This document shows, piece after piece, positions 7,961-17,011 of a stretch of 64,000 nucleotides of DNA (positions are counted from its first letter, which is position 1; every line of letters starts with the position of its first letter). The notes beneath the pieces are model-generated. The model did no database searches. It saw nothing but the letters and a program-made list of their open reading frames with translations, and was not told the DNA's origin. The stretch is from assembly GCA_900549825.1 (NCBI GenBank), contig URQB01000004.1, forward strand, positions 91,784 through 155,783, given 5' to 3'. The DNA comes from an uncultured Oscillospiraceae bacterium (GTDB lineage Bacteria > Bacillota > Clostridia > Oscillospirales > Acutalibacteraceae). Both the position numbers and the translations under genes were made by a program.

Positions 7961-8689
7961 TCAATACGTAATGGCAACGACCGTGATATTGTCGCCGCCG
8001 CCGTGCTGATTGGCAAGGTCAACCATTTGCTGCGCGGACTCGTAGTATCCACTGTTTCGGGTTATCTGAAAAATCTCATCCGTTTCCAGATAGTTGGTCA
8101 GCCCATCTGTGCACAGGAGCAGCACGTCTTCCGGCTCCATCCTGTCTTCACAGAAATCTATATCAACTGTCTCATCGACACCTAGTGCACGCGTAATGAT
8201 ATTTTTCCGCGGATGTGCCTTCGCCTCGTTGGGCGTCAGCTTTCCGGTTTCCACCAGCTCCTGCACAACGGAATGATCCCGCGTCATCTGGACAATCCCC
8301 TGGGGAGATACCTTATAGGCACGGCTGTCTCCCGCATGGACAATGCGGATCATCTGTTCCGATAATACGGCGGCGACGACCGTCGTCCCCATTCCGTGCA
8401 GCTCCAGATTGGAGTTAGCCAGGTCGAAAATACTGACATTTGCCGCCGTAACAGCGGAAACCAGCATATTCTTGATGGAGTTACCACTCATCCCATCGCG
8501 GTACTGCGCATTGATCTGCTGCGAGATCATCTTAACCGCGGTAGAGCTTGCAACGCTTCCGCCCGCTGCTCCGCCCATTCCATCGCAAACCACGGCCCAA
8601 GCAACACCGCCGGGCAATTCGCCCGCAGCGTAAGAATCCTGGTTGGAATCACGCACTCTGCCGATATCCGTCTTTGCTACAATTCTCAC
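7961..8689 (-). CDS. prpC: PP2C-family protein phosphatase, partner of PrkC
   Basis: Mn/Mg-dependent Ser/Thr phosphatase that reverses PrkC phosphorylation. 242 residues with PP2C motifs in order: GRVRDSNQDSY near 10, CDGMGG near 35, GTTVVAAV near 106, HAGDSRAY near 120, DHSVVQELV near 137, LLLCTDGLTNYL near 195 and GGGDNITVV near the C-terminus, giving all metal-binding aspartates. The GTG start at 8689 overlaps the rlmN stop (GTGA), with GGAGGA upstream, so it is translationally coupled. Confidence 0.95.
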   Translation of the reverse strand: MRIVAKTDIGRVRDSNQDSYAAGELPGGVAWAVVCDGMGGAAGGSVASSTAVKMISQQINAQYRDGMSGNSIKNMLVSAVTAANVSIFDLANSNLELHGMGTTVVAAVLSEQMIRIVHAGDSRAYKVSPQGIVQMTRDHSVVQELVETGKLTPNEAKAHPRKNIITRALGVDETVDIDFCEDRMEPEDVLLLCTDGLTNYLETDEIFQITRNSGYYESAQQMVDLANQHGGGDNITVVAITY

Positions 8690-9738
8690 ACGTCTTCCTC
8701 CCTTTGCCGGGATAAATATCCGCGTCTCAACTGCCCGCAGGAGGCATTGATATCCGCGCCAAGCGTGCGGCGAATCGTCACCTGAATGCCGTTTTGCTCC
8801 AAAAGCTTCGCAAACCGCTCCAGGCGCTCCCGCGGGCTGCGGCGGTAATCGTTCTCCCGCACCTCATTGGCAGGGATCAGATTCACATGGCAGAGCATTC
8901 CGCGCAAGCGGCGGGCCAACTCAAGAGCACAAGCGTCCGAATCGTTGACATTTTGGATCATGGCATATTCAAAGGAGATTCTGCGGGAGGTCTTCTCCGC
9001 ATATCTCCTGCACGCATGCAGTAATTCATCCACACCCCAACGGCGGTTGACCGGCATGATCCGGGAACGGATTGTATCGTTCGGGGCGTGCAGGGAAACG
9101 GAAAGCGTCAGTTGCAAATGGTAATCCAGCAATTTCTCGATCCCGGGCACGATGCCGCAGGTAGAGAGCGAGAGATTCCGCATGCTGAGATTGAGGCCGT
9201 TTTCATCTGTGACCAGCTGCAAAAAGCGAAGCACGTTCTCGAAATTATCCAGCGGTTCCCCCATTCCCATTAATACGATGTGGGAGACGCGGACATTCCG
9301 GTCACGCTGCGCGGCATAGATCTGGCCAAGCATTTCAGACGGTGTCAGGTTGCGGACAAAGCCGCCAATCGTAGATGCGCAGAAGGAACAGCCCATCTTA
9401 CAGCCGACCTGAGAGGAAACACAAAGTGTATAACCGTATTTATAACGCATCAGGACAGATTCAACCAGCGCGCCGTCATGCAGCTGGTAGAGATATTTTA
9501 CAGTTCCATCATACGCAGAAATCAGCCTTTTTTCAATATCGCAGCCTAAAATAGAGAAATGCTCGCGTAGGAATTCGCGGAAGGACTTCGGTTGGTCCGT
9601 CATTTCGTCAAAATCGGAAACGCCCTTTTTTTGCAGCCAGGCATAAACCTGAGAAACACGGTATGATGGCTGGGCAGCCGGCGCCAACGCCTGTTTCAAC
9701 TCTTCCGCCGTCATGGACCGGATATCCTTCGAATTCAA
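8686..9738 (-). CDS. rlmN: dual-specificity RNA methyltransferase RlmN
   Basis: Radical-SAM enzyme that methylates C2 of A2503 in 23S rRNA and A37 of some tRNAs. 350 residues. The radical-SAM cluster Cys are C113, C117 and C120 in CKMGCSFC; GMGEPLDN follows near 190, and a conserved Cys near residue 338 in INASCGQLR fits the methyl-carrier cysteine. TTG start at 9738, with AAGAGGTGAG upstream and TTGA overlap with the rsmB stop. Length and order match the B. subtilis cluster. Confidence 0.95.
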   Translation of the reverse strand: MNSKDIRSMTAEELKQALAPAAQPSYRVSQVYAWLQKKGVSDFDEMTDQPKSFREFLREHFSILGCDIEKRLISAYDGTVKYLYQLHDGALVESVLMRYKYGYTLCVSSQVGCKMGCSFCASTIGGFVRNLTPSEMLGQIYAAQRDRNVRVSHIVLMGMGEPLDNFENVLRFLQLVTDENGLNLSMRNLSLSTCGIVPGIEKLLDYHLQLTLSVSLHAPNDTIRSRIMPVNRRWGVDELLHACRRYAEKTSRRISFEYAMIQNVNDSDACALELARRLRGMLCHVNLIPANEVRENDYRRSPRERLERFAKLLEQNGIQVTIRRTLGADINASCGQLRRGYLSRQREEDV

Positions 9739-11069
9739 ACGCTCACCTCTTGAAACACCGCGATATAAAATCCGTCATGCCCGCCTGCTTCGGGAAACAG
9801 GGTCCAAAACCCGTTTTCATCCAGCCGCCCATTCCACCCTTCGGGCAAAGGAACCGAAACCGGGCGAAAAGATGGCTGTTCCTGCAGAAAACGCAGGCAG
9901 ACGGCTTCGTTTTCATCCGGATTCAGTGTACAGGTGGAGTACACCAGCCTGCCGCCCTTTTGCACGTAGCGGGAAGCGTTACGGAGTATAAGGTACTGCA
10001 AATCGGGCAATTTGTCAACCTCTCCCTGCGGTTTATAGCGAATTTCCGGCTTTCGGCGCACAATTCCAAACCCGGAACATGGGACGTCGCACAGTACCCG
10101 ATCCGCCTTTCCAAACGCTGCATCATAGCAGGAAGCGTCCGCAACAGCGGGATGAACCATCGGAATTCCAAGCCTCGTAACCCCCTCCTCGATCAGCGCC
10201 GTGCGGGAGGGATAGAGGTCAAACGACCGAACCTCCCCTTTCCCCTGCATCCGTTCGGCAATCGTAAAGCTCTTTCCACCCGGCGCAGCGCAGAGGTCGA
10301 ATACCGTCTCCCCCGGCTGAGCATCCAAGGCTTTGCAGCAAAGCTGGGAGGCCGTATCCTGCACATGAAAAAGCCCTTTTTGATAGGCGTTTGTGCGCTC
10401 AATCGCCCCTACCCGCTCCAGGACCAGGGCATCCTCCACCTCCGCAGCGGCACAAGATGCTACGTGATCTTGCTTGAGCATATCCCCTAGTTTTTCTGCC
10501 GTCGTCCGCAGCGTGTTGACCCGAATCGCCACGGGCGCGGGCTCCATGCAGGCCTTCAAAATCAAAAGCGTCTTTTCCCGCCCATAGGCATTCTGCCACT
10601 TCTCAATCAGCCACTCCGGAAAAGAGTAGCGAATGGAAAGCGCATAGCTTTCATTCTCCTCCTGATCCGGCAGGCGGAGCCCCGCATCATTGATCTTTCT
10701 GAGCACCGCGTTAACCAGCCCGGATGCAAAAGCGCAGCCGTTATTTTTAACGAGAGAAACGCTTTCGCTTACCGCAGCGGATGAGGGAATCCGTTCCATA
10801 AACAGAAGCTGACAAACGCCAAGGCGCAAGGCGGCAAGCACTTCCGGCCTGAGCTTCTTAAGCGGCTGCCGAAGATAAAGGGAAAGCTGATAATCGATCG
10901 TATATAGCCGTTCCTGCACGCCATATACCAGCGTGGAGACAAGCGCCGCGTCACGACCGGAAAGATCGTTGCGGCGCAGGGCGGCATCCAGCGTCAAATT
11001 GGAATACGCCGCATCGCGCTGCATCCGGACGAGAATTTCCATCGCGATCTGACGGGCTTTTTTCTCCAT
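9735..11069 (-). CDS. rsmB: 16S rRNA (cytosine967-C5)-methyltransferase
   Basis: SAM-dependent m5C methyltransferase acting on 16S rRNA. 444 residues: an N-terminal NusB-like RNA-binding domain (about 1-135), then the catalytic domain with FDLCAAPGGKSFTIAE (SAM loop, near 247), the PC motif CDVPCSGFG (near 317) and the catalytic TC motif in YSTCTLNPDENE (near 380). ATG at 11069 has GGGGGGAT upstream. It sits between yugP and rlmN. Confidence 0.95.
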   Translation of the reverse strand: MEKKARQIAMEILVRMQRDAAYSNLTLDAALRRNDLSGRDAALVSTLVYGVQERLYTIDYQLSLYLRQPLKKLRPEVLAALRLGVCQLLFMERIPSSAAVSESVSLVKNNGCAFASGLVNAVLRKINDAGLRLPDQEENESYALSIRYSFPEWLIEKWQNAYGREKTLLILKACMEPAPVAIRVNTLRTTAEKLGDMLKQDHVASCAAAEVEDALVLERVGAIERTNAYQKGLFHVQDTASQLCCKALDAQPGETVFDLCAAPGGKSFTIAERMQGKGEVRSFDLYPSRTALIEEGVTRLGIPMVHPAVADASCYDAAFGKADRVLCDVPCSGFGIVRRKPEIRYKPQGEVDKLPDLQYLILRNASRYVQKGGRLVYSTCTLNPDENEAVCLRFLQEQPSFRPVSVPLPEGWNGRLDENGFWTLFPEAGGHDGFYIAVFQEVSV

Positions 11070-11090
11070 GAAAATCCCCCCGATTCTGAT

Positions 11091-11792
11091 CTAATTATCC
11101 CGCCTGCCTGCAAAAATCGCGAGCAGACGCAGCAGGTTAGCGAGCGAAACGACAAGCGACGCGACATAGGTCATTGCCGCGGCGCGCAATACGCTCCGCG
11201 CCCCAGGCAGCTCATTCTCGGAGAGCATCCCCGTATCGTCGATCACACGAATCGCGCGGCGGCTTGCGTTGAACTCCACTGGTAATGTTGCAAGCTGGAA
11301 GATAACAACCAGGGAATAGAGCAGCAGGCCCACATTCACAAGCAGATCCGCGCCGAAGATCAGCCCGGCGACTGCAAGGGGAATGCCAAGCTTGGAGCCG
11401 AGATTGCAGACCGGAAGGATCGCATTCCGGATCTTGATCGGCAGGTAGCCCGTTGCATGCTGGACGGCATGGCCCGCTTCATGGCACGCAACGCCGATTG
11501 CCGCAACGGACGCACTCCCATAAATCCCGTCGGAAAGGCGGATCACATTGGCGCGCGGGTCATAATGATCCGTCAGGTTGCCGGGAACGTGCTCGATACG
11601 CACATCCATCAGGCCGTAATGGCGCAGCACATTCATCGCCGCGTCCGCGCCGGTCATCCCGCTCATAACCCGTACCTGCGCATATTTTGAATAGGCGCGT
11701 TTTACACCGATCTGAGCGATCAGGGCCAGGATCATAGCCGGAACAACTAAAATCAAATAATAATAATCAAGATGAAATAAAAAAAAGTTCAT
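11091..11792 (-). CDS. yugP: YugP-type membrane zinc metallopeptidase
   Basis: Predicted membrane-embedded neutral zinc peptidase. 233 residues, with an N-terminal helix (about 4-24), HEAGHAVQH near 103-111 (HExxH zinc site), two or more helices at about 130-175, and the FNASRRA segment typical of the family. ATG at 11792 follows CGGAGGA; six codons upstream is an alternative with no ribosome site. It is placed between fmt and rsmB, where B. subtilis has no yugP. Substrate unknown. Confidence 0.9.
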   Translation of the reverse strand: MNFFLFHLDYYYLILVVPAMILALIAQIGVKRAYSKYAQVRVMSGMTGADAAMNVLRHYGLMDVRIEHVPGNLTDHYDPRANVIRLSDGIYGSASVAAIGVACHEAGHAVQHATGYLPIKIRNAILPVCNLGSKLGIPLAVAGLIFGADLLVNVGLLLYSLVVIFQLATLPVEFNASRRAIRVIDDTGMLSENELPGARSVLRAAAMTYVASLVVSLANLLRLLAIFAGRRDN

Positions 11793-11827
11793 CCAAAATC
11801 CTCCGATCAACTAAATAGGGCGAAGAA

Positions 11828-12760
11828 TCATTCTCCCAGTACCGTTCCCACCGGGATCGGATGGCCACGCAGAAAATCCGCCGCCGTCATCCGTTTTCCG
11901 CCTTCGGACTGAACGCAGAGAAGGGACAAGACCATCCCATCCCCGCAGGAAATGCAAATTGCATCATCAGCGCCGGTTACCGTGCCGCATGGAAGCTCGC
12001 TTGCATACCCCGTCAGCCGGGAAGCATGCACCTTCATCCGCTTGCCCTGCAGGCTGGTAACCGCCACCGGCCAGGGGGATAGGCCGCGGATCTGATTGTG
12101 GATTTCCTGCGCGGATTTCGACCAGTCGATCGGGCAGAGGGATTTATCGAGCATCGGCGCGCAGGTCGATTCGCCGTCCTGCTGCGGCGTTCTCTGAAGC
12201 GTGCCTTCCTGCAGAGCGGACAACGTATTGGACAAAAGCTGTGCGCCCAAATTTGAGAGCTTGTCGTGCAGCTCGCCTGCCGTTTCATTTTCTCCAATTT
12301 CTGTCTCCGCCTTCAGGAGCATATCGCCTGTGTCCAGGCCAGCATCCATATACATCGTTGTAACGCCGGTTTTCTGATCGCCGCGCAGGATCGACCACTG
12401 GATCGGCGCCGCGCCGCGCAGCCGCGGAAGCAGGGACGCATGCACGTTGATGCATCCATATTCCGGAAGCTCCAAAACGGCCTTTGGCAGGATTTTGCCG
12501 TAGGCGACCACTACGATGAGTTCAGGAGCCAATGCGCTCAGTTGGGCGAGCGCTTCCTCCGTTTTGACGGAAGAAGGCTGATAAACGGAAATACCGGCTT
12601 TGAGCGCCGCCTGTTTGACTGGCGGCGGCGTCATGGCATAGCCTCTGCCCTTGGGCTTGTCAGGTTGGGTCAATACGCCAATCACCTCATGCCCGTCCCG
12701 AATGAGACGCTCCAGGCAGGGTACGGCAAATTCGGGCGTTCCCATAAATACAATCCGCAT
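11828..12760 (-). CDS. fmt: methionyl-tRNA formyltransferase
   Basis: Formylates Met-tRNA(fMet) using 10-formyl-THF. 310 residues: N-terminal Rossmann-type domain starting MRIVFMGTPEFAVP, with the catalytic stretch INVHASLLPRLRGAAPIQW (Asn, His) near 110 and the Asp in the GVTTMYMDAGLDTGD loop near 145, then the C-terminal OB domain from about 205. ATG at 12760 with AAAAGGAG upstream. It follows def by 24 bases, so start-codon formylation and deformylation genes are adjacent. Confidence 0.96.
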   Translation of the reverse strand: MRIVFMGTPEFAVPCLERLIRDGHEVIGVLTQPDKPKGRGYAMTPPPVKQAALKAGISVYQPSSVKTEEALAQLSALAPELIVVVAYGKILPKAVLELPEYGCINVHASLLPRLRGAAPIQWSILRGDQKTGVTTMYMDAGLDTGDMLLKAETEIGENETAGELHDKLSNLGAQLLSNTLSALQEGTLQRTPQQDGESTCAPMLDKSLCPIDWSKSAQEIHNQIRGLSPWPVAVTSLQGKRMKVHASRLTGYASELPCGTVTGADDAICISCGDGMVLSLLCVQSEGGKRMTAADFLRGHPIPVGTVLGE

Positions 12761-12784
12761 GATCTCGTCCACTCCTTTTGCCTT

Positions 12785-13255
12785 TTATGTGCTTTCCGCT
12801 GTCTGAACCGGCTCGCCCGGCGCCAGACGCTCTGTAAAAAGAATCCCATCCAAATGATCGATCTCATGGCAGAAGCAGCGCGCTTTCAGGCCCTCGCCCT
12901 TATAGATGCACCATTTGCCTTCCCGGTTCTGCGCCTTGACCTTGACAACCGCCGGGCGGATGGTTTCGCCGTATTTGCCAGGCAGGGACAGGCAGCCCTC
13001 GCTTTCCCGCTGCTCGCCCTCTGCCCCGATGATCTCCGGATTGACGAGCTCCAGCAGGCCGTCTCCCACATCGACCACCACGACACGGCGCAAAACGCCA
13101 ACCTGCACAGCCGCAAGGCCAACGCCCTCCGCGCTGTAAAGCGTCTGCTTCATATCATCCAAAAGCTCGGCCAGCCTTCCATCGAATTTTTCCACCGGCC
13201 GGCTTCTCTTTTTCAAGATTGGATCGCCTTCTACCACGATTTTTCTCAATGCCAT
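12785..13255 (-). CDS. def: peptide deformylase
   Basis: Removes the N-formyl group from nascent proteins. 156 residues carry the three family motifs: GVGLAAVQVG near 45, EGCLS near 88 (Cys metal ligand) and HEIDHLDG near 130 (two His ligands and the catalytic Glu). ATG at 13255 preceded by AAAGGATGGG. It lies between priA and fmt. Confidence 0.96.
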   Translation of the reverse strand: MALRKIVVEGDPILKKRSRPVEKFDGRLAELLDDMKQTLYSAEGVGLAAVQVGVLRRVVVVDVGDGLLELVNPEIIGAEGEQRESEGCLSLPGKYGETIRPAVVKVKAQNREGKWCIYKGEGLKARCFCHEIDHLDGILFTERLAPGEPVQTAEST

Positions 13256-13342
13256 ACGGCACCCATCCTTTCCTATGTTCTCCCCTACTTTACGAAATAA
13301 ATATGGATTGTGTGTGAAGAATTTATAAGTGGGGCATAAATT

Positions 13343-15814
13343 TTAATAGATGCTCTCCGGATTCAGATCCGCATATACCGTGACTTCCCTGAAGCGCGTA
13401 TCCTTGGGGAATTGCGTAAGCAGCTGCGAGATCATGGAACGGAAGCCCTTCGAATTGCGGCATTTGACGATCAGGCGGTAGCGGAATTTATTGCTCAGTT
13501 TCGCAATGCGCGGCGGCATAGGGCCGAGGACGATAAATTTCTGCTCCGGATAATCGCTTTGGCTCAAATCTTTCATCTGCTCCAAAAAGCATTTGGATGC
13601 AGCCGCTACCTGTGCCTCCCGCTCCCCGACAAACCCAATGCAGAGAAGCTCGCAAAACGGTGGATAGATCATCGCCTTGCGCAGCAGGATTTCCGTTTGA
13701 TAAAAAGCGTCATAATCCTGACGGGCGGCAAGACGGATTACAGGATTTTCGGGCGTCAGCGTCTGGATGACGGCACGCCCCTTGATTGCACCGCGGCCGG
13801 AGCGGCCTACCACCTGTGTGAGCAGCGCAAATGTGCGCTCCAGGCTGCGATAGTCATCGTTATATAGCTGCTGGTCGGCGGAAATCACGCCGACCAGCGT
13901 CACATTCGGGAAATCAAGCCCTTTGGCTACCATTTGCGTGCCAAGCATGATATCGTATTCCCCGCGTGAAAAGGCGGCAAGCTTTTCTTCATGCGCATAG
14001 CGGGACATCGTCGTATCCGCATCCATGCGCAGAATCCCCGCTCCCGGGAAAAGCTGCGCAAGCTCATCTTCCACCCGCTGCGTCCCAAAGCCTGCATAGC
14101 GCACATCCTTTTCCCCGCATTCCGGGCAAGTATCGAGAAACGGCTCGGAATAGCCGCAGTAATGACACATCAGCCGCCCATTCGCCCGGTGATAGGTAAG
14201 CGATATGCTGCAATTGGGGCAGGTCACTACATGGCCGCAGGAACGGCAAGCCGCGAAGGTATGATAGCCGCGGCGGTTCATCAGCAGGATCGATTGCTCG
14301 CCCGCCTCCAGATTTTGCTGCAATTCGGCGGCAAGGCGCCGGCTGATCGCCGTTCGGTTGCCCGCCGCATTTTCCTCACATAAATCGACGGTGATGACCT
14401 CCGGGAGGACAGCATCCCCATAGCGTTCATCAAGAATATTGAGCGAATACCGGCCGCTTTGCGCCGCAGCATAGCTCTCCACAGAGGGCGTTGCTGATGC
14501 AAGGATCAGCAATGCATTTTGCTGGGCACAACGAAATTTTGCCACATCGCGCGCATGATAACGCGGGGCCGACTCGGATTTATAGGTATGCTCCTGCTCC
14601 TCATCCATAATAATTAGGCCGAGATCATCAAAAGGCGCGAAAATGGCGCAGCGCGTGCCGACCACAATGCCCGCCTCTCCATTTTTGACACGTTTCCACT
14701 CGTCCATGCGTTCGCCCATGGAAAGCGCGCTGTGGAATACGGCAACCTTTTTGCCGTACCGTCCCTTAAAAATCGCCAGTGTCTGCGGGGTGAGGGCAAT
14801 TTCAGGCACCATGACGATTACGCCCCGCCCCTGCGCGGAAACCTCGTCGATCATCCGCAGGAAAACCTGCGTCTTTCCGCTGCCGGTCACACCGAACAGA
14901 AGTGAAACACCGCCGCTGCCCAATCGATACTGGGCGGACAGCTTTTCAAAGGCTGCCTGCTGCTTGGCTGTCAGGCAAACCGGAGCAGGCGGCTTCTGCG
15001 TATCTTCCCACTGCTTCGCCGGATCGCGGTAAATCTCATTATCATAGTAAGCCACCGCCGCCTTTTTTTCAAGCGCCGCGACCACAGCCGGGGTCACTCC
15101 CGTAAAATAGCACAGCTCCTTTACAGAAGCGCAGCCCGCATCCATGAGGATGTCCATAACAGAGCGCTGCTTCTTCGTAAGAGAGGGAAGAAGCTGCTCC
15201 AGCTCCTCTCCCTCTGTACACAGGCGGACCATGCGAACCGTTGCATCCCCCACCCGCTGCATGGCTTCGTCGTTGCGGATTACCACTTTTTTTTTCAGAA
15301 GGCGTTTGAGCACGTCGCTCCCCCTGCTCAGCCCGGCCAGATGCAAAATCCTGTCCTCGCCAACATAGGCTTGCCGCTTTCGCAGCAATTGCAGGACTTC
15401 GCGCTCATCCGGAGGAAATGTCTCCAAATCCACAGCGTTCGCTTCCGGAGCGATCATATACTGCATTTTATGCCTGAGATTGATTCCGGAAGGCAAAATC
15501 GTACGAACCGCCTCATAAAGCGTACAAAAAGTATGCGCCTTGAGCCAAACCGTCAGGCGCAGCATTTCCGCATTTAAAAGAGGCTCTTCATCCAGCACTT
15601 CAGTTAGCTGCTTGAGCTTTCCTGCCGGTTCTACCTCAGAAAGGGAAAAAAGCATACCAAACCGCTTCTGGTTTCCCCTTCCAAAGGGAACGCTGACGCG
15701 GCAGCCAGGCCGCGCGCGCCCCCGCAGGCTCTCCGGAACGCAGTAATCGTATGCTTTATCGAAATGATAGGCGACGTTTTCCAGCGCCACCTTTGCAATC
15801 AAAACAGGGGCCAT
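13343..15814 (-). CDS. priA: primosomal replication restart helicase PriA
   Basis: SF2 3'-to-5' helicase that reloads the replisome at stalled forks. 823 residues: N-terminal DNA-binding domain (1-110), winged-helix segment (about 205-260), Walker A GVTGSGKT (308-315), Walker B DEEQ (404-407), a zinc-binding insert with eight Cys in CRSCGH, CPNC, CHYCGY and CPEC (about 530-570), and helicase C-terminal motifs with VGRSGRG near 688. ATG at 15814 with AAAGGAGAG upstream. In B. subtilis coaBC lies between rpoZ and priA; here only 38 bases separate them. Confidence 0.96.
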   Translation of the reverse strand: MAPVLIAKVALENVAYHFDKAYDYCVPESLRGRARPGCRVSVPFGRGNQKRFGMLFSLSEVEPAGKLKQLTEVLDEEPLLNAEMLRLTVWLKAHTFCTLYEAVRTILPSGINLRHKMQYMIAPEANAVDLETFPPDEREVLQLLRKRQAYVGEDRILHLAGLSRGSDVLKRLLKKKVVIRNDEAMQRVGDATVRMVRLCTEGEELEQLLPSLTKKQRSVMDILMDAGCASVKELCYFTGVTPAVVAALEKKAAVAYYDNEIYRDPAKQWEDTQKPPAPVCLTAKQQAAFEKLSAQYRLGSGGVSLLFGVTGSGKTQVFLRMIDEVSAQGRGVIVMVPEIALTPQTLAIFKGRYGKKVAVFHSALSMGERMDEWKRVKNGEAGIVVGTRCAIFAPFDDLGLIIMDEEQEHTYKSESAPRYHARDVAKFRCAQQNALLILASATPSVESYAAAQSGRYSLNILDERYGDAVLPEVITVDLCEENAAGNRTAISRRLAAELQQNLEAGEQSILLMNRRGYHTFAACRSCGHVVTCPNCSISLTYHRANGRLMCHYCGYSEPFLDTCPECGEKDVRYAGFGTQRVEDELAQLFPGAGILRMDADTTMSRYAHEEKLAAFSRGEYDIMLGTQMVAKGLDFPNVTLVGVISADQQLYNDDYRSLERTFALLTQVVGRSGRGAIKGRAVIQTLTPENPVIRLAARQDYDAFYQTEILLRKAMIYPPFCELLCIGFVGEREAQVAAASKCFLEQMKDLSQSDYPEQKFIVLGPMPPRIAKLSNKFRYRLIVKCRNSKGFRSMISQLLTQFPKDTRFREVTVYADLNPESIY

Positions 15815-15852
15815 GGGATCTCTCCTTTGCCTGCTCGCCAGCCTGAGACGGC

Positions 15853-16062
15853 TTACAGGTCGCGGATTTCCTCAGGCTCTACAATTTCATATTTGACGTC
15901 AAGCAGTTCGCCCAAAGCGATGCTCACTGGCTTTTCCGTCAGGTGCTCGCCGTTGAAATGCGCTTCGTCCGCAATTGCACGGGCGCGCTTTGCCGTAGCT
16001 GTCACAAGAGAATAGCGGCTGACATGATTCTTCAACAATACGCTCAGATCAGGATTAAACAT
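15853..16062 (-). CDS. rpoZ: RNA polymerase omega subunit
   Basis: Small RNA polymerase assembly subunit of 69 residues. SRYSLVTATAKRARAIADEA matches the omega core helices, followed by the typical ELxDVKYEI tail. The start overlaps the gmk stop by 8 bases, with AAAGAGGT upstream. Gene order gmk-rpoZ supports the call. Confidence 0.92.
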   Translation of the reverse strand: MFNPDLSVLLKNHVSRYSLVTATAKRARAIADEAHFNGEHLTEKPVSIALGELLDVKYEIVEPEEIRDL

Positions 16063-16672
16063 GCTCTAATACCTCTTTTACAAATAAATTCATACGGGTG
16101 GATTTCAGATTTTCCGCCTGAATAATCGCACAGATGTCGCTTACAGCATAGTCGACGATATCATTGACCACAACATAGTCGTATTCATATGCGCGGCCGA
16201 TTTCGTCTTGTGCAATGCGCATGCGCGTTTTAATATCTTTTTCGCATTCACTTTCCCGGTTGCGCAGCCGTTCTTCCAGTGTCTGCATGGAAGGCGGCAT
16301 CAAAAAGATGCTGACCACATCCGGATACAGCCGGCGGATTTTTTCCGCTCCCTGCACCTCGATTTTCAGGATGACGGTCTTCCCCTCCTCCAGCCACTGG
16401 TCGACCGGGTCGCGGGGCGTTCCATAATAATTCTCGCCGTATTGCGCATATTCCAGGATTTCCTGCCGCTCCAGCTTACTCAGGAAATAATCTTTGGTGA
16501 CAAAATAATAGTGGAACCCGTCAATCTCCCAATCCCGTGCCGCGCGGGTGGTCAGAGAGATGGAAAGCTGTACATTTGGATCGCGCTTGGCAAGCTGCTC
16601 CAGAATCGTATCCTTTCCGGAGCCGGACGGACCGGACAGGATGAAAAGCATACCCCTCTTTGTTTCACTCAT
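16055..16672 (-). CDS. gmk: guanylate kinase
   Basis: Phosphorylates GMP to GDP with ATP. 205 residues with P-loop SGPSGSGKDT near 11-20, the GMP-binding TTRAARDWEIDGFHYYF region near 42-58 and YGTPRDPV near 84. ATG at 16672 is chosen because the product then starts MSETKRGMLFILSGPSG; the upstream reading frame overlaps remA and is not protein-like. It overlaps the remA end by 8 bases with AGGAGGG before the start. Confidence 0.95.
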   Translation of the reverse strand: MSETKRGMLFILSGPSGSGKDTILEQLAKRDPNVQLSISLTTRAARDWEIDGFHYYFVTKDYFLSKLERQEILEYAQYGENYYGTPRDPVDQWLEEGKTVILKIEVQGAEKIRRLYPDVVSIFLMPPSMQTLEERLRNRESECEKDIKTRMRIAQDEIGRAYEYDYVVVNDIVDYAVSDICAIIQAENLKSTRMNLFVKEVLEHV

Positions 16673-16943
16673 CGTCCGGCGTGCCCTCCTCCGTATCGAT
16701 TTCGTCCTCATCATCGTTGAGGCGGTTTGCAACCGTCTCGGATTGCAGATATGTGAGGATGACATGATCGCTGTCCGTGATGATGACGGCGCGTGTACGC
16801 CGCCCATGCGTTGCGTCAATGAGCGTGCCGCGTTCCTTGCAGTCCTGAATAATCCGCTTGATGGGCGCGGATTCCGGGCTGACGATCGCAACCAGACGGT
16901 TGGCATTGACCATATTGCCAAAGCCGATATTGATGAGCTTCAT
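16665..16943 (-). CDS. remA: RemA/DUF370 extracellular-matrix regulatory protein
   Basis: DNA-binding ring-forming regulator of matrix genes in Bacillus (DUF370). 92 residues starting MKLINIGFGNMVNANRLVAI, the family hallmark, then SPESAPIKRIIQ and GRRTRAVI. The C-terminal tail is unusually acidic (NDDEDEIDTEEGTPDDE). ATG at 16943 has GCGGGAGGA upstream. Located yloC-remA-gmk as in Bacillus. Confidence 0.94.
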   Translation of the reverse strand: MKLINIGFGNMVNANRLVAIVSPESAPIKRIIQDCKERGTLIDATHGRRTRAVIITDSDHVILTYLQSETVANRLNDDEDEIDTEEGTPDDE

Positions 16944-17011
16944 TTTTTATCCTCCCGCATTTTTCGCTGATCCTCAGATAGATACAGTGGCCCCTGCTGC
17001 CTTTGCAGCGC